From: Armigeres subalbatus
Taxonomy: Eukaryota > Arthropoda > Insecta > Diptera > Culicidae
Direction of reading: 5' to 3'
Assembly (NCBI RefSeq): GCF_024139115.2
Contig: NC_085140.1
Coordinates: 14,949,085 to 15,013,084 of the forward strand
Length of the DNA stretch: 64,000 bases
Part shown: one piece after another, positions 21,262 through 32,141 of the stretch
How positions within the stretch are numbered: position 1 is the first letter of the stretch
Layout of the letters: every line of letters starts with the position of its first letter
The notes under the pieces: model-generated
Told to the model about the DNA's origin: nothing
The model's database searches: none
The model's input: the letters and a program-made list of their open reading frames with translations, nothing else
Made by a program: the position numbers and the translations under genes

Positions 21262-22473
21262 ATGCTAATTAGAGTGATTCCGTTGGTTTGGCTGATTGCA
21301 GTCGTTGCCGGCGGAGATGGACCAGATTTCAGCTTTGGAGATATGGACTTCTCTATGGAGTATTTCAAAGCAGCTTATAATGCATCAACCAATTGTGTTG
21401 TTTCGCCGCTTTCGGTGAGGCTGGTTGTGGCTGCGTTTTACCAAGTGGCTGGGGCCACCGCGGAGCAAAGCCTGCAGCGAGCTTTCTATTTACCGTTGGA
21501 GAAATCGGTTGCCAGCGACAATGCGGCTGAGTTTTTGGAAGAAATCGCAGGTGGTTCTCAGTTGAAAATTGCCTTCAAAGCATGGAAAAATCAGGACCAG
21601 CTATCAGATGAATTTGCAACCGCGTTGCGAAAGATTCTCAAAACATCACCAGACAATGTAAGGTTCGAGGACAATGTCTCCACGGCAAACAGTCTGAACC
21701 GATGGGTGAGTGAAGCAACCGACGGAAAAATCCAGAAATTCGTCAGTACAGGAGATCTAAACAGCAACTCAGACCTTTTTATATCGAATGTCGTGGCACT
21801 GACAGCGTCATGGGCTGAGAAGTTCTCCACATCAAAAACGGATCGTCAAATGTTCGCTTTCGTTAATGGAGCTCGTCAAGTTGATATGATGCACGAGACA
21901 TTAGAAGTTCTGTACAAGATGGACGAAACCTACCATGCGATTCAAATACCTTATAGTGAAGAGAGCGATCTTGCAATGTGGATTCTGGCTCCTCGCGGGC
22001 CATCTGGGAACTTTGAAACCCTCATGAATTCACTTTCATCTGGTTTGTTTGATGATATCGAAACAACGGCCATGCCAAAGGTTGTGGATATTTCCCTACC
22101 ACGCTTCCAGGTTGGATTCAATCATGAGATCAAGCACATCATCCAAAGAATGGGTTACGGCGCATTATTTTCGCAGAATGACTTCAATGTTTTCAAAGGA
22201 CGCAAGTCGCGTTTGAGCGATCTACGACAGAGTGCCATACTTACGGTAGAAGAGCAAGGTTTCGATGTTGCTGCCATTTCATGTGAGTTTTTCCTATTCA
22301 TCTGTTTTTAACCACGAACTCAAACAAACGAATTTCTTTTTCCAACAGCCTCCAGAGCGGACTCCCCTTCCAAAAATATTCAGTTCAATGTGAATCAACC
22401 GTTCGTATTTATCATCAAGAAGATCTCAACCGATACGACAATCTTTGTCGGGCATTACTCCAACTATCAGTAA
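21262..22473 (+). CDS. Secreted serpin (serine protease inhibitor family)
   Basis: Spliced CDS 21262-22282 joined to 22349-22473, 381 residues, close to the usual serpin length. Residues 1-17 (MLIRVIPLVWLIAVVAG) look like a signal peptide, so the product is probably secreted to haemolymph or saliva. Family features in order: NCVVSPLSVRLVVAAFYQVA (helix B region), ISNVVALTASWAEKF, ISLPRFQVGFNHEIK, the reactive-loop hinge at about 331-340 (EQGFDVAAIS) and the C-terminal FNVNQPFVFIIKK and TIFVGHY. The hinge departs from the inhibitory consensus: Phe at P14, Val at P12 and Ile at P9 replace small residues. The loop also looks about two residues short, so the scissile bond cannot be named. It may be a weak or non-inhibitory serpin. 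This is the only intact host gene I see. Confidence 0.94.
22283..22348 (+). other. Serpin intron
   Basis: 66 bases from GTGAGT to a pyrimidine-rich CTTTTTCCAACAG. It splits a Ser codon (T|CC) within the reactive-centre loop, and removal joins the frames exactly. Confidence 0.92.
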
Positions 22474-22496
22474 ATTATTTAGCTCTAATTGAAGGC

Positions 22497-22502
22497 AATA
22501 AA
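22497..22502 (+). terminator. Polyadenylation signal of the serpin
   Basis: AATAAA lies 24 bases after the stop codon. Confidence 0.75.
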
Positions 22503-23767
22503 ATAGCTTCAAGTGTAAGCGAAATAACAAACTTCCTTCTTTTGGTGGTGTTTTGTGTCGAACGAAAGAAAATCTGTTTTTGATGGAGACGTCAATTTAT
22601 TTTGTCTGGTCTAGCGTCACACGTTTCCACATGTTGTGGTTGGTGAGAGGCGATAAGCATGGATGGAAAAATGTGCGTTTTACAACCGACACTTGAAGTG
22701 AAAATTGATTTGGTCACAGTTCTGGTTAACACGTGTTAGCTTGTGGAGGATAAATGTTCGGCTATTTCGTGATCATTCGAAACGCTGATATGAGAAACGA
22801 GGTTTTAGTCCAGTTTACTTAGACTGTGTAATATTCCGTTCTTATTCCGTTCTATGCTATGGGCAAAACTTGGGACAAATCGGTCAACGTTTGGGTAGCT
22901 TGATTGGCACCGTTCACAATGAAGAACTATGATACACACTGAGTTCGTACAGAAAAAAAAATCAGAATGTTATGCTGAAAACCGCGAGATTATTAGAGTT
23001 TATCCGGCAAAGATATTACCATTTCTTTGGAATGTAGTTTGAGCAAATTTCGTTTCTTTTTTCACTAGAAAAGTTATAAATTCAGCCAGTATACTCATTT
23101 CAATTCACATAAGTAAAATGCTATCCCTAGTTAAATCATCATCCCGAAAGATCATTACACTAAAAGTTTTTTTTATTAACGAATGAACAATCTACTTTGG
23201 ATTTAATAACATTGACACGTATGCTAACCATTACACACTGGGGAAGTCCGATGTCAAAAGAGAGAAAAAATCTAACTTTCTTTACGAACAACATATAAAA
23301 GAGATCAAGGGCTTATCCGAAAGGGAATTTTCCAAGGAATTCAATGCTTGCTGTTTCATGAACGTGGAACATTTCTATATGTAGTTATTGAGCACGTTTT
23401 GCCCCAACGTCCCATATATCACGAGTTTTCATGTTTTTTGTCATTTTATCTTTAAGACATTGTTCTCACGCTTAGTGGGTTAGAGTCCCATCGAAGGAAA
23501 GTAGTTACCTCCAATACATTTTTCAAATCATAATCTTGCACATAATGTACATATTCACATCTGAGTTTTCGAAAATCGACTTTCACCAATCTGTTTTTTC
23601 ACTATTCTTTTCGAAAATAGATACACACGACAAGAAATTCCCAAAATTTCAGGTCCCTACGAGTTATAGTTTTTAGGATATTAGTTATCAAAGTTGATAA
23701 AAGGTAAAAACGCGGGTTTTCTCGACATAATCTTGCTTCACTTCATACCAGGTTTGTTTCTGATACG
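22503..23767. other. Intergenic DNA after the serpin
   Basis: About 1.3 kb, AT-rich, with no recognised gene or element. Confidence 0.45.
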
Positions 23768-23779
23768 ATACCAAGGTTT

Positions 23780-24456
23780 TTTTTTTTTTTCTTGTTGGGT
23801 ACATTTTCCACTGCGACCAGTTGGTTGATCTATTGTGGCAGGCCCCGTTTTAATGTTTGTGCCTTGTCAGTGTGTCATATCACTATGAATATCACTAGTG
23901 ACTTCCACTTGCTGATTGTAGGCATTTTTCCAATAAGGTATAACATATCTTATGAAATGTATTGCCTTACTGGGAGAAGTCATCCATACATCTGATGGTT
24001 GTATTAGTCCTTTATCGAAAAATTTGCGCCTTTTTTGGAAAAGTGCTTCACAGGTACACAATAAATGTTCCGAATCTTCCGTGTCCCTTTCGCAGAAACG
24101 ACAGGTATCATCTTGAACTTTACATAGTTGTTTCAAATAATATTTACTCGGGCAGTGTCCTGTTATTAAACCGCAGAAGATATTTAAATCTTTTTTAGAT
24201 AGACTGAGCAGTTTTTGAGTAACAGTTTTGTTGGGTGATATAAACCTTTTAGATTGCCTTGCTGTTATTGTTTTTTTTTCCAGATTTCATCAATCACATT
24301 TTTTTCCCAGGTTTTTAGTTCCATTTTGAGGGTACATTTTGAGGCCCCACAAAATGGTTCTGGTCCTAGGAAAGGTTTTGATGATCCAAGTCTTGCTAAA
24401 CAATCTGCTTTTTCGTTACCTTCAATTCCACAGTGCCCAGGTACCCCAAGGTTTAT
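23780..24456 (-). pseudogene. 5'-truncated LINE with RNase H remnant (12-bp TSD)
   Basis: ATACCAAGGTTT is duplicated exactly at 23768-23779 and 24457-24468, and an A-tail (a T-run on the plus strand, 23780-23790) marks the 3' end. The minus strand encodes an RNase H end, VPGHCGIEGNEKAD, then ITGHCPSKYYLKQLCKVQDD and a zinc-finger-like CRFCERDTEDSEHLLC (C-x2-C...H-x4-C). This order is typical of I/R1/LOA-group LINEs. It is broken upstream by stops near 24270 and cannot move on its own. Confidence 0.88.
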
Positions 24457-25011
24457 ATACCAAGGTTTATATATCGCATTGTATAGATAATTAAAAGAGC
24501 TTTCATATCATACTAATGAAAATCGTAATATCATGAAGGGAATTTTTTTAAATCAAAATACGAACAAAACGAATGAAAACTAGAGGTATTTCTTCAACTT
24601 TAAAATTCAGCCACTTTTTTCACTGCATTTCCTCGCATTCCCCCGCGGAGATATTCAAGTGTGTACTTTCAGATTCCCACGGAAAATCTTGCGCAAACTT
24701 AAGCCATTTTGAGAAAACGCGATTTGAAAAAAGAAACTTGTCTTTTTTTTCCGTAGTGTGCATCATTGCAACACATAAAGCTTGATCCACTTAGTATTTG
24801 GCCGTTTATTTCCTGCGGCGCAGTACATCACATCGTTTCGGAAGGTTTGATTAATTTATGGCGAATGTTTCATCAGTATTTATTGATACTCACGTTCAAA
24901 AGTTATCGAAAATGGAATGCGAGAGATGGGAACAAATTTCGCACACTCACGTGGGAAATCCAACATGATCAGGAGGAAGGATTTCAAAGTATCTAAAATT
25001 ACTGAAATTGA

Positions 25012-25629
25012 GCTTGAGCTTGAGCTTGATTGACTGCTCGTAGTTGCTACTCCATTATGACCAGATCAGCTGTTCTTGCACAGGGAACCAACAGATGTTT
25101 GCTTGGGACTAGCACACATCTTCAATGTACAAGTACTGGTGATCTCATTTGTTAGGTCATACTGGCGCCTGCCATGTCAGAATGCAAGTCAATGTTGGGA
25201 AGGGGGAGGAAATGATGATGCAATCACTCGCCCACTGCAAGCCGAATATACCTCTGCACTTGCCACGAGTTCATGCGGAATTTGTTGGAGTTTCTGGGTT
25301 AGGTTGGAGAGGCAGAGGTCCGTCTTGGTTAACGAGCTGCCAATGTGATAGATAGGAGAAGGTAACTGATGGAATTTCTAGTTGGATGTAGGAAACGAGC
25401 TTTATAGATCATTTCCAATTCTAGCAGATTACTGCTAGAATACTCAAGTTGAAGGTATAGGAATAGTAATGGAAACGGTATGGAAGTCCATTTCCAGTTC
25501 TAGCGATTGCTAGAACAGGAGAAATAAAGAGAAAGATACAAAGTAGGAGAATGGAACGGACCTGGGATTGAACCCACGACCTCCTGCGTATGAGGCAGAA
25601 GCAGTAGCCATATGACTACCAAGCCCGCT
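25012..25629 (-). mobile_element. tRNA-derived SINE, copy 3 (22-bp TSD)
   Basis: Minus-strand copy of the SINE at 7478-8155, complete from the tRNA-like head (AAGCGGGCTTGGTAGTCATA at its 5' end) to a GAGCTT microsatellite tail. A 22-bp direct repeat beginning TATCTAAAATTACTGAAATT lies at 24990-25011 and 25630-25651. It is inserted in the ITm transposase and lacks the 78-bp palindrome found in copy 1. Confidence 0.92.
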
Positions 25630-25651
25630 TATCTAAAATTACTGAAATTGA

Positions 25652-26150
25652 CTGTAAAAACTGTCAAACGTGATCGGGAAAATCTATTGCTAGATCGCGT
25701 AGAACAAAACAACCGTAGAAGTGGAACATACGACCAAAAACTACAAGTGAAAGTCTGCAGAGCAGTTCGGAACAATTCTGGGATTTTCTTGCGTGATTTA
25801 GCAAAAAGATTCACTGCGTCGTACAGCACAGCTCAAATAATCTGTTGGCGCGAAGGTTTCAAATCGTATGATGTCAGTAACCATCCCAACAGGACCCTGA
25901 AACAGAACCTGGTTGACGAAATACAATTGATGTATTTTGATGGGTGATGAAACTAATATTAAAATGGACTTTCAATTCCCGGGACACAAGTTTTACCTTT
26001 CCTAATGGAAGGGTAATGTCCCACGAAAATTCGAATATGTCTATGCAGGCAAGATTGCCCACAAATTGATGGTATGTCAAAGCATCTGCAGTTGTGGAAA
26101 GAAAACTAAAGTTTTCATCACTGGAGCGACCATAAATGGGCAAATATACA
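25652..26150 (+). pseudogene. ITm transposase, N-terminal and first catalytic part
   Basis: An open stretch encodes a helix-turn-helix-like region (VCRAVRNNSGIFLRDLAKRF), then NRTLKQNLV, then in a shifted frame GDETNIKMDF and FPGHKFY, and KIAHKLMVCQSICSCG. The DET-x-K-x-DF context of the first catalytic Asp is characteristic of mosquito ITm (DD37-type) transposases, as I know the family. It is interrupted upstream by the SINE and downstream by the block at 26151. Confidence 0.78.
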
Positions 26151-26673
26151 ATAAGCCATTTTATAGAAAGCTCAAATGACAGGAGACCAAATACTAATAT
26201 CACAGATAACAGATGTTGAGGCTGGCATCCTATACGTGTGTAAACATCCGCAACCGTTAATTGAAATGTATTTTAAATTGGGACCGCGTTTGGCAATCGA
26301 TTGGAGATGGCGCAAGGATCATTGTTATTGAAAACGCAGCCTGATTGCGGCTGTCAAATGCATTGGCTGCGTTCGACGGTTGTAATTCAGCTGCATCCTT
26401 AGGTACTGCCGCAATCAGTTGAGTAGATGGCAGTAGTGGGCCAACGTATATCAATTCAAAAGTTTACACAGGATTTTCAATAAAATTTGTTCTAGCTTCA
26501 ATGTCTGTTATCTGTGCTAATATTTACATTTTACAAGGAACATTTGCGAAAATGAAATGAAATGATGATGACGAAATGATGTTGATTTACATGCAAATTT
26601 ACCAAAACGAAGACCGAGCCGTTCACTCAAAATTTCGATCAGCTGTTCGAATCTGTCTCATAAAATGGCTTAT
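26151..26673. mobile_element. ATAAGCC-type MITE, copy 1 (interrupted)
   Basis: Termini ATAAGCCATTTTATAG and CATAAAATGGCTTAT. Apart from a 316-bp insertion (26201-26516) the 200-bp sequence matches the reverse complement of copy 2 at 28418-28623. Both copies sit at the edges of one block that replaces nothing of the ITm element. Confidence 0.8.
26201..26516. mobile_element. Nested insertion with CACAGATAACAGA ends
   Basis: Ends CACAGATAACAGATGTTGAG and TCAATGTCTGTTATCTGTG are inverted repeats, flanked by CTAATAT at 26194-26200 and 26517-26523. Copy 2 of the host MITE has the unoccupied site (ACTAATATTTAC, reverse complement at about 28570), so the 7- or 8-bp target duplication is directly supported; 8 bp would imply hAT. 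Confidence 0.8.
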
Positions 26674-26676
26674 ATA

Positions 26677-27493
26677 GGGTAAGACGGTATAATATGCCCC
26701 CCCTAAGACAATTCCTATGAAAACTTTTTACTTTTCAACGTAATGTATGCAAACTTTGTGTTATTTGGTAGTTCAACAAGTCGCAAATGCATTGTCTGTG
26801 AGTAGTCATATAAAAATATTACTGAGAATATGTAATAAAGCTTTTTTGAAAAGTCGTGAAAAACTGGATTTCGAAAAGGGCCTGGGCAATACGCCCCACC
26901 GTAATCAAACACGTTTCATAGTTTATCATTAGTATTTTATCTATCCCATAACAAAAAGGTTACAAATCCTTATGTGCTTGGCATTGAAAAACCAACATAA
27001 GTCCATTTAAGCAGGTGTAAATTACATTTCAATATTGTCCATACAAATTGGAAGCAACTGCTGCAGCTGCGCTTGTGTACAGTTGGTAAGGGCATACCGT
27101 CCTGCCTACACTGGGGCGTTTTGGCCAGTGAGACATGTTTTCGAAAATCGTTACATTTTTGAAGATGGAAGCAATTTAATATCATATTAACAACTGAGAA
27201 AAGTTATTTTGTTGCCCAACTGAGTGTTCCAGTGCAAGTTTTCCGAACAGTATGCTAGAGTCGCTCAAGAATGTTGAGCAAACAAACATGAAAAGTTACA
27301 TCAAAACTGTACCTTTTTGTATTTTGCTATTATTTTCATTGTGTAATAGAAAAATACTTCCACATTCACATAGTATGATGGTTTTACAAATATTTATAGG
27401 TTCCAACTGATTTTTACTCTTAGTTAGGTATAGTTGTCTAGAAATCAAAGGGGGGCGTTTTGGCCAGGTGGGGCGCATTATACCGTCTTACCC
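26677..27493. mobile_element. TA-flanked element, GGGTAAGACGGTATAAT termini (817 bp)
   Basis: Left GGGTAAGACGGTATAATATG and right CGCATTATACCGTCTTACCC are inverted repeats; TA flanks both (26675-26676, 27494-27495). Subterminal GGGGCGTTTTGGCCA motifs recur near 27115 and 27455. No transposase is seen. It directly abuts the ATAAGCC MITE. Confidence 0.85.
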
Positions 27494-27495
27494 TA

Positions 27496-28417
27496 CTGGG
27501 TGTCTTCAGATGCGATTTTTGCCATCCATTCAATCACACGACTGTCCGGTGTTGCTTTGGCCTGACTTAAGGCTCTATAAACCGTAATCAATCCGATAAT
27601 AACGATGATTTTATTCGAATCCGCACTAATACTAATAAAGTTTTGAACTAAATTCAATATTTTGGGGCTATTTACGGACTTACCCTCCATCATAATATTT
27701 TCATGACATTTCCATATTAATGTTTCACTTATCAAAACAAGCAATTACTGAGGAATTGCTGGAAAAACGCTGAAAACTGCGTTTTCCCTAGGCCGATATT
27801 CGTATGTTCATCGAACGCATACTAACGTTCGAACGTTCGGATAAAACACATACACACTTACTTGATTTTTCACTTGATCTTTACCCATCATTTCCTAGAT
27901 TTTATCACTCCTAAAACATATTTACTAACTGAGTTTCACATTTTTCTTCAATCTTGACTACCAATTAATTTACTTCACGCCCAAAAACTGTCGAAAACTG
28001 CTTTCCAAATATCGAAGTGAGAGACAAGTTTGACGACTGTATTGTGGATGCAATAAAATGCGGAAGACTCAAATTCACTAGCGCAATAAGTGGAATGGTG
28101 AGTGCAAAATCTACGCGACGCAACTTCATTCAATCCGAACAATGCATACACAAGAAAACAATCATCTCTTCACCGCTGTCATCTCTGTATTTATTGGAAA
28201 AAATCATTGCTGTTTGTCGGATTGATCAATAAAACCAAAAAATAAAAATTTTAACATGTTATGTAAGCTTCTATTACATTCCAAGTGGTGTATACAAATT
28301 TTTAAATCGTCAAATACCCATATATTTGGTACACCATGAAGATGTCTTATGATATAAAATAAACAATTCGTCAAGTCTGGCAACATTATGCATCAGCGGG
28401 CATATTTTTACCACCCC
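27496..28417. other. Unrecognised DNA between the two ATAAGCC MITEs
   Basis: About 0.9 kb, AT-rich, with an ACGTTCGAACGTTCGG palindromic patch near 27822 and no recognised gene. Confidence 0.4.
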
Positions 28418-28623
28418 ATAAGCCATTTTATGAGACAGATTCGAACAGCTGATCGAAATTTTGAGTGAACGGCTCGGTCTTTGTTTTGGTAAATTTGCAT
28501 GTAAACCATCATCATTTCGTCATTATCATCATCATTTCATTTCATTTTCGCAAATGTTCCTTGTAAAATGTAAATATTAGTATTTGGTCTCCTGTCATTT
28601 GAGCTTTCTATAAAATGGCTTAT
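28418..28623. mobile_element. ATAAGCC-type MITE, copy 2 (intact)
   Basis: 206-bp inverted copy of 26151-26673 without the internal insertion; it carries the empty target site. Its outer end borders the resumed ITm sequence. Confidence 0.85.
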
Positions 28624-28769
28624 TTCCACCCACCCCAGTTGTAAACAACATTTATTTATCGCTGCTGCACTTTTCCGTACCAATTGCATCACTATTGTAA
28701 TAGTGACAAGTGATACAGTCATTATTTTTCAAAACATTGTGATGGAGTCTTGAGCCTTAACAAGCTGCC

Positions 28770-29030
28770 ATTACAGACGGGATGTAATGGAATGTATGAA
28801 CCGAATGATAATGACGTTATTGAAAAAAACTACCAACCTACCAAAATGCCCAACGAAAAATATTAGGCAATTATCAGAGGGAAACTTAAGAAATGGTGCA
28901 AAACAATCAGAAAACCATCTTATATGGATAAGTGGTGTGAAAAAATGTCAGATCAAGTTGTCCGTTCTACTCTGCAAAAAATATCGAGTGGTATTGAGAG
29001 AAAAATTCGAGAATTCATCCGAAATGCCGA
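28770..29030 (+). pseudogene. ITm transposase, C-terminal part
   Basis: Encodes TNLPKCPTKNIRQLSEGNLR and a Lys/Arg-rich C-terminus. The N-x-P-x-x-C-P motif matches the region just before the last catalytic acidic residue in ITm transposases. Stops and a lost catalytic residue show decay. Confidence 0.65.
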
Positions 29031-29066
29031 TGAATAATTTTTCGATACTTTTTCCTTCAAAGTCTA

Positions 29067-29318
29067 CACCCAACCGGCGGTTGTTAGATTTTCTAACAAT
29101 TCTGTATAAGAATCTACCAAAACCTGTATAAGAACTGGGCATATGCGAAATTGCTAGATTCTTATACAAATATTGTATTAGAATCTAACAATATTGTAAG
29201 CTATTCTTACATTTTTTGTATAAGAATCTAATAATTTCGCATATGCCCAATTCTTATACAGGTGTTGGTAGATTCTTATACAGAATTGTTAGAAAATCTA
29301 ACAACCGCCGGTTGGGTG
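29067..29318. mobile_element. TA-flanked palindromic MITE (252 bp)
   Basis: Arms of about 110 bases start CACCCAACCGGCGGTTGTTA and pair almost perfectly with the right arm; TA flanks at 29065-29066 and 29319-29320. Subterminal ATTCTTATACA motifs recur. It lies inside the right end of the ITm element. Confidence 0.88.
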
Positions 29319-29423
29319 TATTAGATTCCCTGTATAATAAAACCTGAACCACCTTTTTATGTACTTCTTCGGCAAAGAAATATGTAATTTTGTGCGGCCA
29401 AATACTAAGTGGATCAACCTTTA

Positions 29424-29894
29424 TTTCAATATTTTACTATAATAAACGTTCTTCCCTTTTTGTTCTTGATATTTTGTGAATAAAAGTTCAATGTCGTCTA
29501 GATTTTTTTTTTGTTGAGCTGTCAAAATATTAGGCCCTTTTCAAAAGTTATTCGCGAAATGATCGAGATTGTTGTTTAACAAAATTTTCCTGTTATAACA
29601 ACATTATAAAACATCGTATAAGCTCGAAAGAAGGAAGAAAGTATTTATGTCCGCCTGTTTGTATGGGGAGGCCCCACAAAGGCGTGGTCAAATATCCGGA
29701 AAATAGGCAATTAACTTTCATTGAATTTTTTCTAGTTGTTTTTTTAATCTCATTTGCAGAATTAAACTTAAAAGTGATAGTTCGAAAATTAAAAAACCAC
29801 CCGGTCAGACCCTTAAAATTAAGTTCAACACCATTTTCTTCATTCTTCATGTATGTCTTCTGTAAAAAAAAAAATATTCACAGATAATTGTAGA
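29424..29894. other. Unrecognised AT-rich DNA
   Basis: No supported gene; open frames on both strands overlap each other and lack domains. Confidence 0.4.
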
Positions 29895-30050
29895 TATTAT
29901 TGTTGGGACAAAGCAAGACCATGCTGAGGGTGGCTGTATTCGATTCCCGGTGCCGGTCTTGGCAATTTTCGGATTGGAAAGAGCTGCGAGGCGGCTCTGT
30001 CCCAGTGTGGGGATGTAATGCCAATAAGAAGAAGAAGAAGAAGAAGATTG
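29895..30050 (+). mobile_element. Short tRNA-like SINE with GAA tail
   Basis: The B-box-like TTCGATTCCCGG follows GACCATGCTGAGGGTGGCT. The 3' part (GCGAGGCGGCTCTGTCCCAG) leads to GTAATGCCAATAAGAAGAAG and a run of GAA units. This combination is a common mosquito short interspersed element. Confidence 0.65.
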
Positions 30051-30104
30051 TCGAAAAATGTTGTAATATCTGAGTTGATGATGATGCTTTGATAATGAAC
30101 CGAC

Positions 30105-30268
30105 CGGTACAAGATGAAGAGGTGTGCAGCGGTCACGGTGGATCGACCAAGTGGGACACGGCCTGCGAATCCTTCGCAGACTTCGAGGCCATGGATCGAG
30201 TAGAATGGAGACGGCTTCTTTATGTAGCGAAAGTCACAGCGGCTTTGGTTTGTTTAAAAATAAATAAA
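30105..30268 (+). pseudogene. RTE-type LINE tail, left inverted copy
   Basis: Encodes MDRVEWRRLLYVAKVTAAL, matching the last exon-free portion of the RTE-type LINE at 55170-55260 (MNRAEWRSLLCAAQATPTL). It ends in an AAATAAATAAATA tail that directly abuts a transposon terminus. The same tail is found inverted at 32142-32300. Confidence 0.75.
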
Positions 30269-30288
30269 TAGTTGAAATGATCACTCAA

Positions 30289-30760
30289 TTAGGTAACTAA
30301 TAATCGATCCATTATAAGTTTATTTCGGATATGCGAGTAATACTGCGGCCAGAATCGCATGGATTCGACGAGGAATGGATTCATAATGTTGTTGATAAGC
30401 ATTTCTTCCAACTGCTTTAACAATAATGGAGGAAGAAATACGTTTTTCACTCTTGCTTCGAGAGTTGACCATAGCGGCTCAATTATATTGAGGTCCGGCG
30501 ATTGTGCAGGCCAGGGCAGGTGATCAAAATCATCAGCATGTGCTTCGAACCACGTATTGATGATCTTCGCTCTGTGATTCGGAGCGTTATCATCCTGAAA
30601 GATTACATTCCCTCCAGGAAAGACCGACTCCATCGTCGGCAGCACCTAACCATCATGCTTTCTTGCGTTCGCATTCTTGGGTTTTATCAGCGGTTTGGCA
30701 ATAGCAGCGTGGCTATACAGATTCATTTTTTGCAGTTCTCTACGAATGTCTCTAAAATGC
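30289..30760 (-). pseudogene. Tc1-like transposase, C-terminal fragment
   Basis: The minus strand encodes FPGGNVIFQDDNAPNHRAKI (second catalytic Asp) and PWPAQSPDLNIIEPLW (third catalytic residue, Glu), the hallmark DD34-35E region. Upstream it keeps AIAKPLIKPKNANARK and then jumps to the D2 region, so the first catalytic domain is deleted. Confidence 0.88.
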
Positions 30761-31031
30761 TACGTCGTCCTCTAATAATGCTGAGGTCGAATTTTATCCA
30801 GGTGTGTATGTAATCAGTAATCATCTTAAGAAACCAAAACGTTGATGAAAATTCTATTTTTGTAGGTTTTGTTGCTGCAAAACTTTTGCCTTATGTTTTT
30901 TGTAATAGCCTTTCGCATGAGTCTATGCTAGCGCTTTTTTCAGGTTACAATTCTTTTGTTCTCATTGCATGGTGTGCAGAAGCTTTGTGTAGGTATATAA
31001 AAAAAGTAGTCTTCTTGTTGTTTGGTTCATA

Positions 31032-31909
31032 ATGTCGTCCGTGTTTTCCGTGTTCCAGCGTGAGCGCATAGTCTGTGCACATGAAGCAGGTGCATCGATT
31101 ACGGAAACCTGCAAATTGGTAGGAGTATCTCCCGCAACAGTTTGCAGAATTATGGCCCAATACATGGAGGGAAAAGCAGCACCAGGAAAAACCAAAGGAC
31201 GAAAACGGAAGCTGGATGACCGACAACAACGCTCATTGCGACGGATCGTCAAATCAGACCGTCGGATTTCTGCTGTAAAAGCAACTGCAGCTATGGAAGA
31301 TTCGGTTTCTACTTGGACCGCGCTGCTATTGCCAAACCGCTGATAAAACCCAAGAATGCGAACGCAAGAAAGCGATGGTACAAAGCCCACAAAGACTGGA
31401 CAGCGCATCAATGGCAGCAGGTCGTGTGGTCTGATGAATCATCGTTCACACTTTTTCCAACAACTGGACGAGTATACGTTTGGCGCTCACCGGAAGAGGC
31501 TTATAATAAAGAGTGTCTCCTTACTACCGTCAAGCATGGCGGTGGCTCAGTAATGGTGTGGAATGCCAAATATTGGCATGGACATGGTCCTATTATGGCA
31601 CTTAAGGGCAAAGTGAAGGCTGCCGATTATCAAATTATTTTGGAAGACAAGGTATTTGTTCATATGATGACAACTACTGAACATGACATTTTTTTTTATT
31701 TGATGGTTAGGCACTGCCGATGATGGAATTGTTCTTTCCTGGAGGGAATGGAACCTTTCAGGGTGATAACGCTCCGTTTCACAGAGCGAAGATCATCAAA
31801 ACGTGGTTCGAAGCACATACAAGTGTGTGTGACAAGTCGAGTCAAGTACAAGACACTGAAGACGACCACACAGTTGTGGTCGAAATACGTATCTGCAAAG
31901 ATAACGAAA
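31032..31909 (+). pseudogene. Tc1-like transposase, N-terminal and D1-D2 part
   Basis: Starts ATG at 31032 with a paired-type DNA-binding region (ETCKLVGVSPATVCRIMAQY) and a basic GRKRK linker. After a frameshift near 31310 it gives KPLIKPKNANARKRWYKAH and VWSDESSF (D1), then after more shifts near 31690 FPGGN and GDNAPFHRAK (D2). The conserved PWPAQSPDLN...E segment is missing: after TWFEAH the sequence changes to an unrelated CGAGTCAAGTACAAGACACT repeat. It cannot make an active transposase. Confidence 0.88.
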
Positions 31910-32141
31910 ATTAACTGGTGGAATTAAATGGACAGTACTTAATTCGTCTTAGACGGTTTAATACATTCCACTAAACGAGCTTAATATATTTTTCTGAACT
32001 AAATTAATCCATCCCCCGTCGAATCCAGGCGTTCTGGTGGCAGATGGATCGTCCTTATGAAAACATAAAAAAAATTAACGCGTAACCGAAATAAATTTAT
32101 GATGGATCGATTATTACCTAATTGAGTGATCATTTTAACTA

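Larger units (their letters stand above)
24778..29421 (+). mobile_element. ITm (IS630/Tc1/mariner) transposon with nested insertions
   Basis: The terminal inverted repeats include a perfect 23-bp core, TTGATCCACTTAGTATTTGG plus CCG, at 24782-24804 and 29395-29417, and TA flanks the element (24776-24777, 29422-29423). Transposase remnants lie on the plus strand at both ends. Subtracting the SINE (25012-25629 plus TSD), the block 26151-28623 and the MITE 29067-29318 leaves about 1.27 kb, the normal size of such elements. It is long dead. Confidence 0.82.
30271..32139. mobile_element. Head-to-head Tc1-like element with shared inverted ends
   Basis: The ends GTTGAAATGATCACTCAATT and AATTGAGTGATCATTTTAAC are inverted repeats of about 55 bases reaching ATCGATCCAT; TA lies on both sides (30269-30270, 32140-32141). 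Inside are two partial Tc1 transposase genes in opposite directions. Both ends abut LINE tails in mirror orientation. Confidence 0.75.

Noticed and set aside
31835..31890. CGAGTACGAGACACTGAA-like motif shared with 40128-40165
   Set aside because: Short, diverged dispersed repeat; does not connect the two loci.
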